A DNA stretch of 64,000 nt from Rhabditoides inermis (GCA_963966185.1 CAWZYM010000123.1:413281-477280), one strand, 5' to 3'. Shown: positions 11,701 through 22,022, numbered from the stretch's first letter. Notes: a model not told the origin generated them from the letters alone. Program-made: numbers and translations.

Positions 11701-14700
11701 TTATCGAATGGGCGAATGTGAGAACGTGTAATAGTTTCATATCCCTTGATTTGGTCATTAAGGCCAACAGGATATGCTGTAACAAGGGTACGGATCCAGA
11801 AATCTTCACGTTCTTCACAAAGTGCTTTGTTACCAGTATGCACCTTCTCGATAACTTCTAGAATAGTGAGAGAAGTAGTTGACCACGAATGGCCAGCTTG
11901 ACTGAAATGGCGATATAGAGGTACATCGGTTTTCTTCTGATTAATCTTAGTTTTGTGATCACGCATACGATCCAAGAATCTACGTTGTGTCATGCCTACA
12001 TATTGAACGCCACATTGATGACAAGTAATGCAATAAATCACATTTGTTGTAAGACAACTGCAACTGGGCGTTCTAAGAGTAGTTACATAACATTCAGTAG
12101 CATAACAGTATATTTGTATACTCTTGCCTGGTTTTCCCCGTACTACCCAAACGTCAATCGAAGGTGGTTTATGCAACCGAAGAATAACAGGAAGTATAGA
12201 CTGTAAGGGGCCCGGACCACATGAGCCCTCTCGGAAGAATAACATAAAGACGGCATATTGAATGAAGAATAACGGATAGAAAATGACTCCAATTACCAAA
12301 CACTAAACAAAAGAAGTATTAAATAATAGGTTGAAAATATCATAGAAACAAAGTAACATAAAGGATAAAGGTGAGATTTTTTCTCATATAAATGATATGC
12401 CTTCCTCTCCCAAGTTATCACTTATGGGAGAGGTTGGCTCCTCCAAGAATAGAGAAAGAATGATAGCATTAAGAAAGAATTCTTAGAGGTGTTCCTGTTC
12501 TCTTCGAGGTATCACTTACGAAGATACTAGGGAACGTCCTTCCAGGTATCACTTAGAAAGGGGGTGCGCTCTCAAGGTATCGCTTATGAGAGCGCGGGTC
12601 TCGCCGTGAACGGTGAGAAAAGAAAGAAAGACAAGTAAAACAACATATAGTACACAATAAAACATGTACAATACAATACAAATGTCAAATATTGCCTTTT
12701 ATAGGCTGGGCAGGAAAGAAATACAAATAGAATTACATACATAAGAAACAGTAGCAGAAATACGAGTAAGATATAAATACAACGTGAAGTAACACGAGTA
12801 GAAATTAAATGAATGCTGAAAGCTGGTAAGGGCTTCACGCGCCTCCACTGGGAGATCACAGATGTGCACTACACCAACTACAAACAATGAGGGTTTTTCA
12901 AATTAGATACGAGAACAGATAGTATAACATAATAGCTAGACACATGACGGAATCCTGTTTCGACCCTTTAAAGGAGCATACCACTCTAAATTTTGTGAAT
13001 AAACTACAACTAGCACGTGAAAATATATGAAAATACAATCTCTTTTCATGATTATAATGTATGCTGAAAATGAACAGAGCATGTAAAATAGGTGTTCGTA
13101 AATTTCGTAGTGTATGGGATTGCCCCCGGTCTGCGCGCACACTCGCGGAGTGTGCGCGCAGACCGGGGACAGTCCCATACACTACGAAAAGTTGTAGGTC
13201 GCACGTTTCGTTTTCGACGATTGGTTTCACGTCTGTTATTTTATATTTTCGATACCTATTAAACATTTCTATTGTTCACAGTTTCTCTGAACCATGTAGA
13301 TGTGAAAAGATAACTCGTTTTCTGGTGAAATACGCGTTTGAGTTCCATTGGATCATTGTTCACTAACAATATTTTGTGAAGTTATGTTTTGTAAATTGGG
13401 AAATACATTTTCGTGTTCACCGAAATTTGACATGTTCATACTGCATATTCGAAAAGAATCCATGACATGAAATTTAGAGCGGTACTTTCCTTTAACCTGC
13501 AGACAGGCTTACAAGTAGAATTACTTAAAGACTAGTTGACTACTAAAGTACTATCTGATAGCGACCACTGCGGGGGGTCTACTGCCTGCTGAGGCATCAT
13601 CAGTGCAGGACCGCAGTGGTGAACATAAAAGCGAGACTGTAAAATTACATGTAATAGGGAAGACCTGAAACATAGAGATGTATGAGAAATTAGAAAGAAA
13701 ACAAACAAACAAACAAAAAACAATTAAAGAGGGCGCGCAGCGCCCTCTCTTTTGGCTTAGGATAGGGCTCGCGCCAGAATTTTCAAGAAGCTCTATCCAA
13801 AAATCATGTTAGCAGGAATGTGAACTCATCCAATTCATGTTAGTTAGATTCGCACGGGTCCGTAGGCAAGATCACTAATTGATGGCATCTTTGTATAACG
13901 CATAACGGACAGTGGACACTAACAGATGAAATATAACAATACAAATGAATAACGTCATACGTCTAGAGAGAGAGAAGACGGAGAAAGAAGAGAGGAGAGA
14001 GAGAGGGGGGAAAGAGAGAGGCGCAGGTTTGTTTTAGTATTTGTAAACGTTTTATGCATGCGCTTTTGTTGAATTGGGTCAAGACAAACTTAATATTTTT
14101 ACGCAAGTACTTTTTAACAGATAATTAGTATCTGTACCAGGTTTAGATTATTACTATGAATGTGAATAGGATTGTGTGTGCATCCAGATAACCCATCATG
14201 CTACCATTGTATAGGATTGTGTGAATAGGATTGTGTGTGCATCCAGATAACCCATCATGCTACCATTGTATGTACATGTCGGAATCAGGCTGATAAACAA
14301 CAAACAACTATGAATGTGACGTGAAATGTTAAAGCCAAGTTCCACGAGTGTTGGAAAATACTTATATTTATCCAACATTTCGGCTTTACGCATTTCGACT
14401 TTCATCAGGGATGTGTGACATTTAGATTATAGTTTTTATTTCACATTTTCCTTTTTTGCAGTGGCCGCTTCTTCTCCAAGTATCTCTCCACCGTGCTGGT
14501 CAACCAGAAGTCTGTCTCGTTCACCAAGATGGATCTGTCCTACCTGGAGAAGGACAAGTTCGATAGACAGGTGAGAGGAGAAGGATTACAAAGAAGTATC
14601 AGTAATTGAATTCCTCGCCTTTCGTATTTACGAAATTGCCGTGGAAATTGGACAATTTTTTTCATAATTTTTCGTGTTTCAGTGGGAGAAGACGGTGTAC

Positions 14701-14847
14701 GAAGATGCGGAGTTGCTGTCGATAGAAGATGCGATGACGAGGACACTGCAGGGAGGGGGAGGGGAGGCGAGGGCGATCAGGTGGGGAGAGGGAAAGAGAG
14801 AGAGGGAGAGAGAGAGAGAGAGAGAGAGGGAGGGAGAGAGAGAGAGA

Positions 14848-14878
<31 letters not shown>

Positions 14879-14907
14879 TGAGAGAGAGAGAGAGAAAGGA
14901 AAAGGGC

Positions 14908-14977
<70 letters not shown>

Positions 14978-15382
14978 CCTTGCAGAGTGGAGTACAACGC
15001 CAACCTGGACTACATCCAGAAGGCCGACAAGCTGCACATCATGCACGACTTCAAGGTGAGACCGGCTTGTCTCATTTCTTTTTCTTCGTATTTTCGTACA
15101 GAACTTTGGTATCTTATATCGTATGTATCATCTCCACCCGGGATGAAGATGAAATTCTGGAAGTAAATACTTTGATACTTTGATCGATGTCATTTGTTAG
15201 TGCAATATGGTATCCACTTTCTCATTCTGTGTATGTTCTTGCAGGCCGGCGTGCCTCGCACCGCCTACAACGGCGTCGTCTCGTGTGTGGTGAACGGAGT
15301 GCGAGTCTACCTGGCCAGAGACCGGAAGGCGGTCAAGGAGTACGATCACAAGTGGGAAGTGCCCAGCTGGATCAGCGATTAG
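5731..15382 (+). CDS. Alpha-1,3-mannosyl-glycoprotein 2-beta-N-acetylglucosaminyltransferase (GnT-I)
   Basis: Golgi type II enzyme that adds GlcNAc to Man5 N-glycans, opening hybrid/complex glycan synthesis; orthologues are vertebrate MGAT1 and C. elegans gly-12/13/14. Exons: 5731-5826, 6117-6225, 6405-6463, 6692-6813, 7193-7235, 7297-7362, 7674-7750, 7932-7999, 8159-8237, 8490-8600, 8808-8891, 9020-9085, 14462-14570, 14683-14780, 14986-15055, 15245-15382; all phases close, giving 464 residues, the usual family length. Residues 5-26 form the signal anchor; a short coiled-coil stem follows ([20 protein letters not shown]). The catalytic part starts [13 protein letters not shown] and contains the metal-binding E-D-D-L-D-I-A motif split across exons 8 and 9, then GLGWMM and [11 protein letters not shown]. 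The C-terminal lectin-like domain ends VPSWISD. Start chosen at the first ATG before the anchor; an acceptor-like TTCATTCAG sits at 5695-5703. The 5.4-kb intron 12 hosts a retroelement. Several introns carry GA or CT runs. Confidence 0.93.
6865..7158 (+). repeat. tRNA-derived SINE in GnT-I intron 4
   Basis: The 5' 75 bases resemble a tRNA: a box A-like GGCTCAGTGGATAGAT about 10 bases in and a perfect box B, GGTTCGATCCC, about 35 bases later. A roughly 200-base tRNA-unrelated body follows and it ends in an A-run (AACAAAAAAAAATCAG). The flanks AAAAACAATCA and AAAAAAAAATCA may be a degenerate target-site duplication. It lies wholly inside an intron in the same orientation as the gene. The tRNA part lacks a good acceptor stem, so it is a SINE head and not a functional tRNA. 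Confidence 0.7.
9181..9490 (-). repeat. Left pseudo-LTR of the Penelope-like element
   Basis: Begins ACAATGAGGGTTTTTC and ends in a (CAAA) run. It is nearly identical to the right copy and uninterrupted, so it shows the empty-site sequence for the MITE found in the right copy. It contains the inverted pair CCACTGCGG (9338-9346) and CCGCAGTGG (9384-9392). Confidence 0.85.
9505..11110 (-). pseudogene. Reverse transcriptase domain of the Penelope-like element (frameshifted)
   Basis: Minus-strand frames 11064-10234 and about 10150-9505 together cover the RT. Visible motifs: a motif A-like [14 protein letters not shown], motif [14 protein letters not shown] (about 10110-10070, upstream of the first Met of the second frame) and motif [12 protein letters not shown]. 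The start of the first frame continues the reading TGDLEII...MKKGANMR typical of the linker before RT in this group, in a frame shifted by one relative to the endonuclease frame, placing an indel near 11105. A second break lies between about 10234 and 10150. The 4-base overlap of the two frames at 11061-11064 is therefore a by-product of the indel. Confidence 0.8.
11105..12299 (-). CDS. GIY-YIG endonuclease and CxC linker domain of the Penelope-like element
   Basis: The open frame starts at 12299. The N-terminal part holds the GIY-YIG core: [20 protein letters not shown], then R-x-x-D-H-K, then the conserved E in CEEREDFWI. Cys and His residues around it (SCSC, CHQC, and the downstream H of [13 protein letters not shown]) fit the zinc-finger-like CCHH set of metazoan Penelope endonucleases. 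A long linker leads to [18 protein letters not shown], a CxC motif of the kind described between endonuclease and RT in N-terminal-endonuclease elements. It would nick target DNA to prime reverse transcription. The frame is open over about 400 codons but breaks just after the CxC block. Confidence 0.82.
12404..12619 (-). promoter_or_regulatory. Four hairpins with a shared loop in the element leader
   Basis: Stem pairs (plus coordinates): 12404-12411/12426-12433 (CCTCTCCC/GGGAGAGG); 12501-12506/12519-12524 with outer 12491-12495/12531-12535; 12539-12544 with about 12556-12562 (one mismatch); 12567-12574/12587-12594 (CGCTCTCA/TGAGAGCG). Each presents the loop AGGTATCACTTA or a 1-3 base variant. 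A fifth stem without that loop spans about 12600-12619. Stems differ in sequence yet pair, while loops are kept. This is seen directly; a role as a protein- or RNA-binding leader structure is inference. Confidence 0.6.
12884..13717 (-). repeat. Right pseudo-LTR, interrupted by a MITE
   Basis: It matches the left copy on both sides of the insertion. Immediately beyond it (13728-13748) is a short perfect hairpin, AGAGGGCGC/GCGCCCTCT with a 3-base loop, in host sequence. Confidence 0.8.
12972..13491. mobile_element. TTAA-flanked foldback MITE nested in the right pseudo-LTR
   Basis: 520 bases flanked by TTAA (12968-12971 and 13492-13495); the left pseudo-LTR has a single TTAA at the same place, giving a clean empty site. 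Imperfect terminal inverted repeats AGGAGCATACCACTC and AGGAAAGTACCGCTC (reverse complement of the right end). The middle holds a 41-base inverted repeat with a 3-base loop (13104-13188). TTAA duplication points to piggyBac-type mobilisation; no transposase is present. Confidence 0.85.
14164..14281. repeat. 59-bp tandem duplication in GnT-I intron 12
   Basis: The stretch beginning GAATAGGATTGTGTGTGCATCC occurs at about 14164 and again at 14223, almost identical over the whole 59-base period. It is a recent local duplication and no function is seen. Confidence 0.8.
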
Positions 15383-15867
15383 GGCTACGGTAGGGGTATG
15401 GTACTCTGGGGTTCCGTAGACATATCCTGTTGACGTATCATTGTGACGACGGCATTGGCTTGACTTTATGGGGACGCGCGGGTGAGTTGTTTTGTGGATT
15501 GGTAGCAGAATACAGTAAGAGTGCCTTTGTTTGTGCCGCTTTCTTGTCTCGCTAGTCACTGTGGCGACCAGAGTTTTCATTCCAAATGATTTATTTCATG
15601 TGATATTTGTAGGCTGATATTTGTGGTGTGAGTTTTATGATTGAAACGATCAGGATAAATTGTTTTATGTGGATTTTATTGTTGTTTGTCGCCGTAATCA
15701 ATTATTGAAAGGAATACAAATGAGGTTTCTCACAAATTCACTGTTTCTCACTGAACTTTAACATTGCTCGCATTTTCGAAACGAAATTAGTGTCTCAACC
15801 GTAAAATCATTTCGCAACGAAGAGAAGTGTTTGTGCCATTTCTCGTCCCCCCATCGACAGAGACGGC
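15383..15867. other. Spacer between GnT-I and the PP1-like gene
   Basis: About 480 bases, AT-rich toward the right, same-strand gene order. It presumably holds the GnT-I 3' UTR and the promoter of the next gene; I see no clear TATA box, and no operon-like short spacing. Confidence 0.4.
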
Positions 15868-15943
15868 ATGGCAGCTACTCCTCCACAGCCGCAACAACAA
15901 CAACAACAACAGCCTGCAGGGCCAGGAGCCAGCTCCTGCGAGG

Positions 15944-15983
<40 letters not shown>

Positions 15984-16881
15984 CCTCTCTCTCCCTCCCT
16001 CCCTCCACCTTCTAGATTCCAGGCGCCCAAGATCCCGCCACAGGACATGTCCAAAGGCATCGACCTCAGCAACATCAGCATCGGTGAGAAACTTCGATAT
16101 TCGAACGATAACGATCAATAACCGATCGATATTGCAGACGTGCTGCTGAAGAACATGTACTCGTTCATCTTTGGCTACACGGAGGGTCCGATGCCTATCT
16201 ACGACCAGAAGGTGAGAGGAAGGCTAGTCCTACTGTAACCCTCCGTAACCTACCGTACACCTAGGTGGTCACGTTTCTGCTGCGCAACGTGCGCAAAATC
16301 CTCGACAAGGAGCCGACGGTGCTCGATCTCAAGGTATCGATCGATTATCGATCGATTATCGATTAGCATAGGCGCCGATAAACGTGGTGGGGCCGATCCA
16401 CGGCGAGGGAGACTCCCTTGTCACTCTCATCGCATGCGCGGGAAAACCGCCCGAGAAGAAGTGGCTCTTCCTGGGGTACGGTACTTTGAAATTGGGTTAC
16501 TGTACATTGAATTCCTCAGGAACTACGTGGGACACGGTTTCGCGCCGCACGAGACGCTGTTCATTGCGATGGCACTCAAGGTGAATTGGAAGAGAGAGAG
16601 AGAGAGCGAGCGAGCGAGAGAGAGAGAGAGAGAGAGAGAGAGGAGGTGAGAGAGAGAGAGAGAGAGAGAGGAGGTGAGAGAGAGAGAGAGATTTGCTTTT
16701 AGATCAAATACCCGGATCACGTCTATCTTCTCAAGGGCTACCACGAGGAGCCGGAAGTGTTGAAGGTACTAAGATTACTGTACCTACCGTAATACTAGAA
16801 CTTTAGGCTCTCGAGTTCCAGAAGGGGTTGGAGATGCGACAGATTGGAGAACCGGGTATCTGGAACGAGATTACGGTTGGT

Positions 16882-16935
<54 letters not shown>

Positions 16936-17170
16936 GAGATATCTTTAGGAAACGCTGTCCGTGATGCCTCTCGCAGCTGTTTTGGATGGGAAGATTCTCT
17001 GCATGCAGGGTACAAATTCCGAATACAGTAATCGAATTCAACCTACCGTAACCCTACCGTATAGGTGGTCCGGGTGCGTACATGCGGGAGGTGGGCGTGG
17101 CGCGGCTGCGAAGCGTCAAGAAACCGCCGGCCAACGTGTGCGACGCGAGACTGCACAATGTGGGGACGGA

Positions 17171-17207
<37 letters not shown>

Positions 17208-17444
17208 TTACTTCTCTCTCATTCTCTCTCTCTCTCTCTTTCTGTCTCTTACTCTGTCTCTCTCTTCTCCTTTCTCTCTCTCTAATCTCTCTCTAATCTC
17301 TTTATTATATATTGCAGGAGTGTCTGTGGTCGGCGCTCGTACTGAAGGGAGGCGAGGTACTCAGGGGCAAAGATGGAATGCCCACGTTCACAGAGGTAGA
17401 GAGAGAGGGGAAGAGACAGAGAGGGATGGAGGGAGAGAGAGAAT

Positions 17445-17484
<40 letters not shown>

Positions 17485-17920
17485 CCTCCGCAGGACGAGG
17501 TGGCGGCTTTCGTGAAGAAGAACGGTCTCAAGGCGCTGGTGCGCGGCCGTCAACTGGTGGGCAGCTCATATTCATAAATTCTCATCCTATTCTTTCACCT
17601 CCATATTCCATCATCGTGCTGGAAAAACATAGGCACCCGTACTCTCATTTTCTGAATGAGCATTCCCTCTGACCGCTATATCCGTTTCTCATCACGTTCT
17701 TTTTTCCCTATGACTTTCCTATCCTATTTCTGTGACTTACAATTACAAAAAAGTCTGATAATCGAGAGAGCACGCGAGTGGTGTTGTGGCAGGTGGAGGG
17801 CGGGTTTCTGAATCGTCCGAAGGAGATGATCACGCTCTCATCTGCCGTCGCCTTCCTCGACAACTTCCGAAACTGCGCCGCCGTACTGTTCGTCAAGAAG
17901 GACAGCACCGAGGTGGACAC

Positions 17921-18005
<85 letters not shown>

Positions 18006-18142
18006 GTCTCTGTCTCTCTCTCTCTCCTCTCAACATACTCGTTCAGTCGTGCATCGTCCGTTACAAGATGTTGGAAGAGGAGGCGCAGTCTCTGGATGAT
18101 ATCAAACCGCCTGCCGGAAGGAACGCTATCGCACCTTCCTGA
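15868..18142 (+). CDS. PP1-family phosphatase-like protein lacking catalytic residues (predicted pseudophosphatase)
   Basis: Exons: 15868-15942, 16023-16083, 16138-16211, 16265-16333, 16372-16475, 16520-16580, 16703-16765, 16807-16875, 16949-17009, 17065-17159, 17318-17395, 17494-17556, 17793-17912, 18047-18142. It aligns along the whole PP1 catalytic fold, with a Gln-rich N-terminal tail added. Motif by motif, PPP consensus against this gene: GDIHGQ becomes GPIHGE; GDYVDRG becomes GNYVGHG; RGNHE becomes KGYHEE; the CCHGG motif becomes CMQGG; AHQVV becomes GRQLV. In PP1 numbering, metal ligands D64, D92, N124, H173 and H248 are replaced, as are D95 and R96; H66 and H125 remain. Such a protein should not bind the two-metal centre. 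Divergent PP1-like genes are common in nematodes and often sperm-expressed. A scaffold or competitor role is inference. Introns contain long CT and GA runs. Confidence 0.82.
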
Positions 18143-19566
18143 TTCCCTTCCAGTCCACTCTTACACTTAACACTTAGGTTCCCGTAACTGTAAATTTACA
18201 TTTCTTTGTTCTTTCATCACTTACACTCAGATTCATTTCTACAAAATATAGGATTAAAGGACTTTGGTCAATATTTTCAGTGTCATTTGATTTCTGGGAT
18301 ATCGTAAGTAGAAAACCGGTGAACTCGGTAGAACTCGGGTAAACTCGGGTAAACAATCAAAAATCGCTGAAGAAAGAAGACAACCGATGGAGACAGGTGT
18401 CATGATCCTCGACAATGAAAATTTTCAGAAAAAAATTCATTTCAAATTGAGTTATCAATTTTAAAAGATAGGAAACTCTGTTTCATTGTTTCATTGTACT
18501 TGCAAATGATCCTCATTTCCCTGAAATCAGATCGCCAAGAGATCGAATTGGTCTAATAATGGGACCGACAGCTAATGAAACACTACCTGATCACTTTATT
18601 CATAAACTCCAAGTTCTTCCGTTCACAAATCTATTTTTGTTTGTTCAAACCTGTTCGTTTTGCGTCACAAAATTTCACTTTTCCAGACTTTCTGATATAT
18701 TTCTTTTTTCTCTTTTTTTCTCTTGTGTTGAGTTGATATCTCAACGGCAAGAGAGTGAGGAGTGAGGGAGGGAGAACGTGGACGTATGGGATCGAGAACG
18801 TGGTTCCAACGAACTATGAAACGGGGGGATGGTCAATACGATACAAAAAAATTGAATTAAAAATTAAAGGAGAGGTGTACGGAATAATAACACCAAGTTT
18901 ACATAATTAATGTTGATATGGTGATTAAATTGAAACAAAAATAAAAATTCTACTTATTAATATAAAATGATATACTAAAATGAAATAGCATCTTGAAAAT
19001 CAGGCAATCGGCGCTTCCTTCGCGGTAAGGTACAAACTTGGCACGAGTTTCCAATGGGAATTTAGATACAAGCTTGGTCCCGCCACGGACCTAGAGACTT
19101 TTGTAAAAATCATTTTGGCGTGAGACATCAGCTGGTCATTTCATTTTTCCATTGCGTACTCCTCTCCTTTAAATTATATGAATGTCCAAGCGACCTGATT
19201 AGGTTTTCGTATGTAAACTGAAGACAAATCGAAAACTTTCCTAGAGCTATTTAAATCTCTTTATTATCGCCAAACGCACAACCGGTGATAAAATTTTGCT
19301 TCAATTGAGGGGCAGGATAGATAGAAAAAAGGCAAAACAACGACGAAAACTGAGTTAGACAAACTGACGTAGAGTACTATGCGGTGAAACACAATTGGGT
19401 TAGCCTGGAGCCTCATACCATATCTGATACAGTAATACTTCTGGGAAGCGCGGGAACTTGGGCTAAAGCTGCTGAGAATACGGGGATATGTTACTGTGAA
19501 TTCTGGTAGACCTAGGATTAGATGGATCTACTCTGAATGGGTAGATCAGATGAGTTCATCGGTAGA
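18143..19566. other. Intergenic with one MITE
   Basis: AT-rich; convergent 3' ends of the PP1-like and DDAH genes. Apart from the MITE at 18868-19168 I see no gene. Confidence 0.45.
18868..19168. mobile_element. Short TTAA-flanked MITE
   Basis: 301 bases between TTAA at 18864-18867 and 19169-19172. Termini AGGAGAGGTGTACGG and, reverse complemented, AGGAGAGGAGTACGC are inverted repeats. The right half is related, in inverted orientation, to 53809-about 54000. The AGGA start and TTAA target resemble the MITE at 12972-13491. Confidence 0.8.
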
Positions 19567-21053
19567 TCAGGCGGATCGGTTGGCAATCTTCATCTGGCGA
19601 ACGAGAAGGCAGTGGCGAGTGAACGGGTCGCCGCACCTAAACACATGGGCTTGATGGAATCGGAGAGAGAGAGAGAGAGAAGAGAGAGGAGAGAGAAGAG
19701 AGAGAGAGGAGAGAGAGAGGAGAGAGAGAAAGAGAGATGCGGACTACTCACTTGCTCAACTCTGACACGTCAAGTGCCCACAGCTCAAGACCGGCCGACT
19801 GGAGGGCGGTGAACTTCTACAAACACACACAATGACCCTGGCCTAGCCCTGCCCCAACACTATCAAATTGTCATTACAAAGTTACATTATAATGATTGTA
19901 AATAATTATTGATAACTATTAAAAGTATTGATTGTAAACACAAACAATTGTATTACAAACATTATTAAAAAAAAAACTAGTGGAACGGATATAACACAAA
20001 TAAGATTCTTAGTATGCGCAAACAAAGAAAGACTGACGGGGTCGGTCTTGTCCTGTCGGAAGACTATGCGGTCGTTGACGCACACGCACGCCACCGCCTG
20101 CTCGTCCTCCACCGTCAGCGTCTTGTAGCGGAACGTCGCCTCCGCCTCGATGCGCTGACAAGCAACCAATCAATTGTACACATCTCATTTTTCAATCAGA
20201 ATCATCGAATCGATTTCAAAAAGATTATGAACTTCGCATTCAGTAAGGTGAGAAAGGAGAAAAAATGTGATGACAAGTAGACGAACATGACTGACCTTGA
20301 TGACGCTCTGGCTCTCCTTGCCCCTTGCGACGGCGATGACATCCGGGGCGGCCATAGAGACGTGGTGGGTGAGGGGAGGGGAGGAGGAGGAGAGCGGGAT
20401 AGGCACGACTGGCACATCAGGGAACACGCGAGCCACAACCTCAAACAGGCATCGTCAATGACACGACATGGGGGGTGGAGAGATCACATAGAGAAAGAGA
20501 ATCGAGGATCAACTTCTCTTACCACTTGTGGCCAAACCCGAAAACCAAACAAAGAAGTCTCGGATAGAAGATGGGGCGACTATAAATCAAAAGCTCCACC
20601 CACCATGGCGCCCTCGACATTGGTGCCGTTCTTGCGGTTGATGCCCACAAACACCTCCTTGCCAGTGTAGAGCACGTCACTGCCCTCCAGAATAACCGCC
20701 TGCAAGCCACAGCTCTCTCTCTCTCCCATTCTTTTCTCTCTTTCTCTCTCTCTCTCTCTCTTCTTCCCTCTCCCACCTTTCCGTGCTCGTTGATTGGCGC
20801 CTCTACGACCGTCCACGACAGCTCGCGCAGCAGGCGGGCGTACTGTAAAGAGCACCAATTAGCAGATAATCAACATATTTAACATTTAATCATGTTCAAC
20901 ACATAATCAGCATATAATCATGTTTGCGATTCCGAAGTCCGAATAAACAATTGACCTGGTATACTTTCGCGTTGGAACACAGTGCGATAGTACATGACAA
21001 GACAACAAACAGAAACGACTAGAAAGGAAAAAACAGCGAAGCGATGAAAGAAG

Positions 21054-21103
<50 letters not shown>

Positions 21104-21203
21104 GAGGTACTAGCCCCACCTCGTCCATGAGACTGCTGGGCTTCTTGGGGCGGGTGAGCAGCGCCGTGCCGTTGATCATCACGGCCGCGTCGCCTGTAAG
21201 TAC

Positions 21204-21238
<35 letters not shown>

Positions 21239-22022
21239 ATCGATCAAATGGCCAATCTATCTAGACAAGACAGAACATAGTACATGATAAAATATCCAGA
21301 CGCACAAAGAAGAGAAGTACCTAGCACAGAGAAGTACATATAGGTCAGAAGATAGCTTGAACAAAGAATGTTCATGTTCACCGGCGAATAGAAACGATCA
21401 AATGATCCATCTATCAAGACAGAACATATTACACACAATGTGAAGGTACTGACTACTGATACAGAGGAGTATGGAGCGGAACAAGGTACAAGGACGGACC
21501 GGCGAATAGGGAATGCGCGGGCGCGTTCTCTTCGAGCGGCAGCTCGACGACTGAGAGACCCGCCTCGCGAAGGGTCTGCATCAGGTCAGCCTGCAAGACA
21601 GCAATTAATCAATACGATATAATCGATCAATTAATAAACAATACGATAGATTCAATTAATCGAGAAAAAGTCACACGAGCCAAGACAGAACTACAAAGTG
21701 ATACACACAATCAATCCAGCAATCAATCGAACAAGACGTGTCAATCAATAAGATATTGCACCATTCTGTCTTCTGTCTAAGAAATGAACCAAGAAACAAG
21801 AGTTCATCAGAAATGTGAAGCTGTTGCCAAAGAGAAATAGTCTCTTAGTCCCTAGTCGAGATCAAGATGGGTTGATACAAGATATGTTTTTCCAAGAAAT
21901 GTGGAATATAATAAGTAGCGTACCTGTTGTTTCCGTAGCACCTCGATGTCGCACTTGTTCTTCTTCTCCTCCCACTTGAGCTTGTCCGGAATGCGCACCA
22001 CAAAAGCGTGTGTGTACCGCAT
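19567..22022 (-). CDS. N(G),N(G)-dimethylarginine dimethylaminohydrolase (DDAH)
   Basis: Hydrolyses asymmetric methylarginines to citrulline and methylamine. Minus-strand exons: 22022-21924, 21590-21500, 21193-21120, 20842-20777, 20699-20604, 20439-20296, 20154-20038, 19816-19752, 19636-19567; phases close to 273 residues (human DDAH1 is 285). Landmarks in order: RYTHAFVVRIPD at the start; VVELPLEEN with SLFAGDAAVMINGTALLTRP; VVEAPINEHGKAVILEGSDV with YTGKEVFVGINRKNGT; the catalytic His in LTHHVSMAAPDVIAVARG; and a C-terminal Cys in KCGDPFTRHCLLVRQMK matching the nucleophile region. The Met at 22022 follows CTGCAGG, so the start may be preceded by a spliced leader. Asp/Glu at the F-V-E-D position reads F-A-G-D here, an unusual change. 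Confidence 0.85.
21058..21106. repeat. (GATA)n microsatellite in a DDAH intron
   Basis: About 11 copies of GATA (ATAGATAG...) followed by AGAGAGGTAC just before the donor of exon 3 as read on the minus strand. A second short run, (TCAA)n, lies at 21206-21238. Confidence 0.9.

Larger units (their letters stand above)
9181..13717 (-). mobile_element. Penelope-like retroelement with N-terminal GIY-YIG endonuclease, bounded by pseudo-LTRs
   Basis: The element lies in GnT-I intron 12, opposite to the gene. Two direct repeats of about 310 bases (9181-9490 and 12884-13717, the latter split by a 520-bp MITE) bound a coding body on the minus strand. Order along the element: pseudo-LTR, about 580-base leader with hairpins, GIY-YIG endonuclease, CxC linker, reverse transcriptase, pseudo-LTR. 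Endonuclease before RT is the permuted order reported for the Naiad/Chlamys group of Penelope-like elements (Craig, Yushenova, Rodriguez and Arkhipova); canonical Penelopes have the endonuclease last. Frameshifts show that this copy is decayed. Pseudo-LTRs are a known hallmark of Penelope-like elements. Confidence 0.85.

Noticed and set aside
14800..14975. Arg-Glu-rich or Ser-Leu-rich proteins across GA/CT runs
   Set aside because: Translation of dinucleotide repeats inside an intron.
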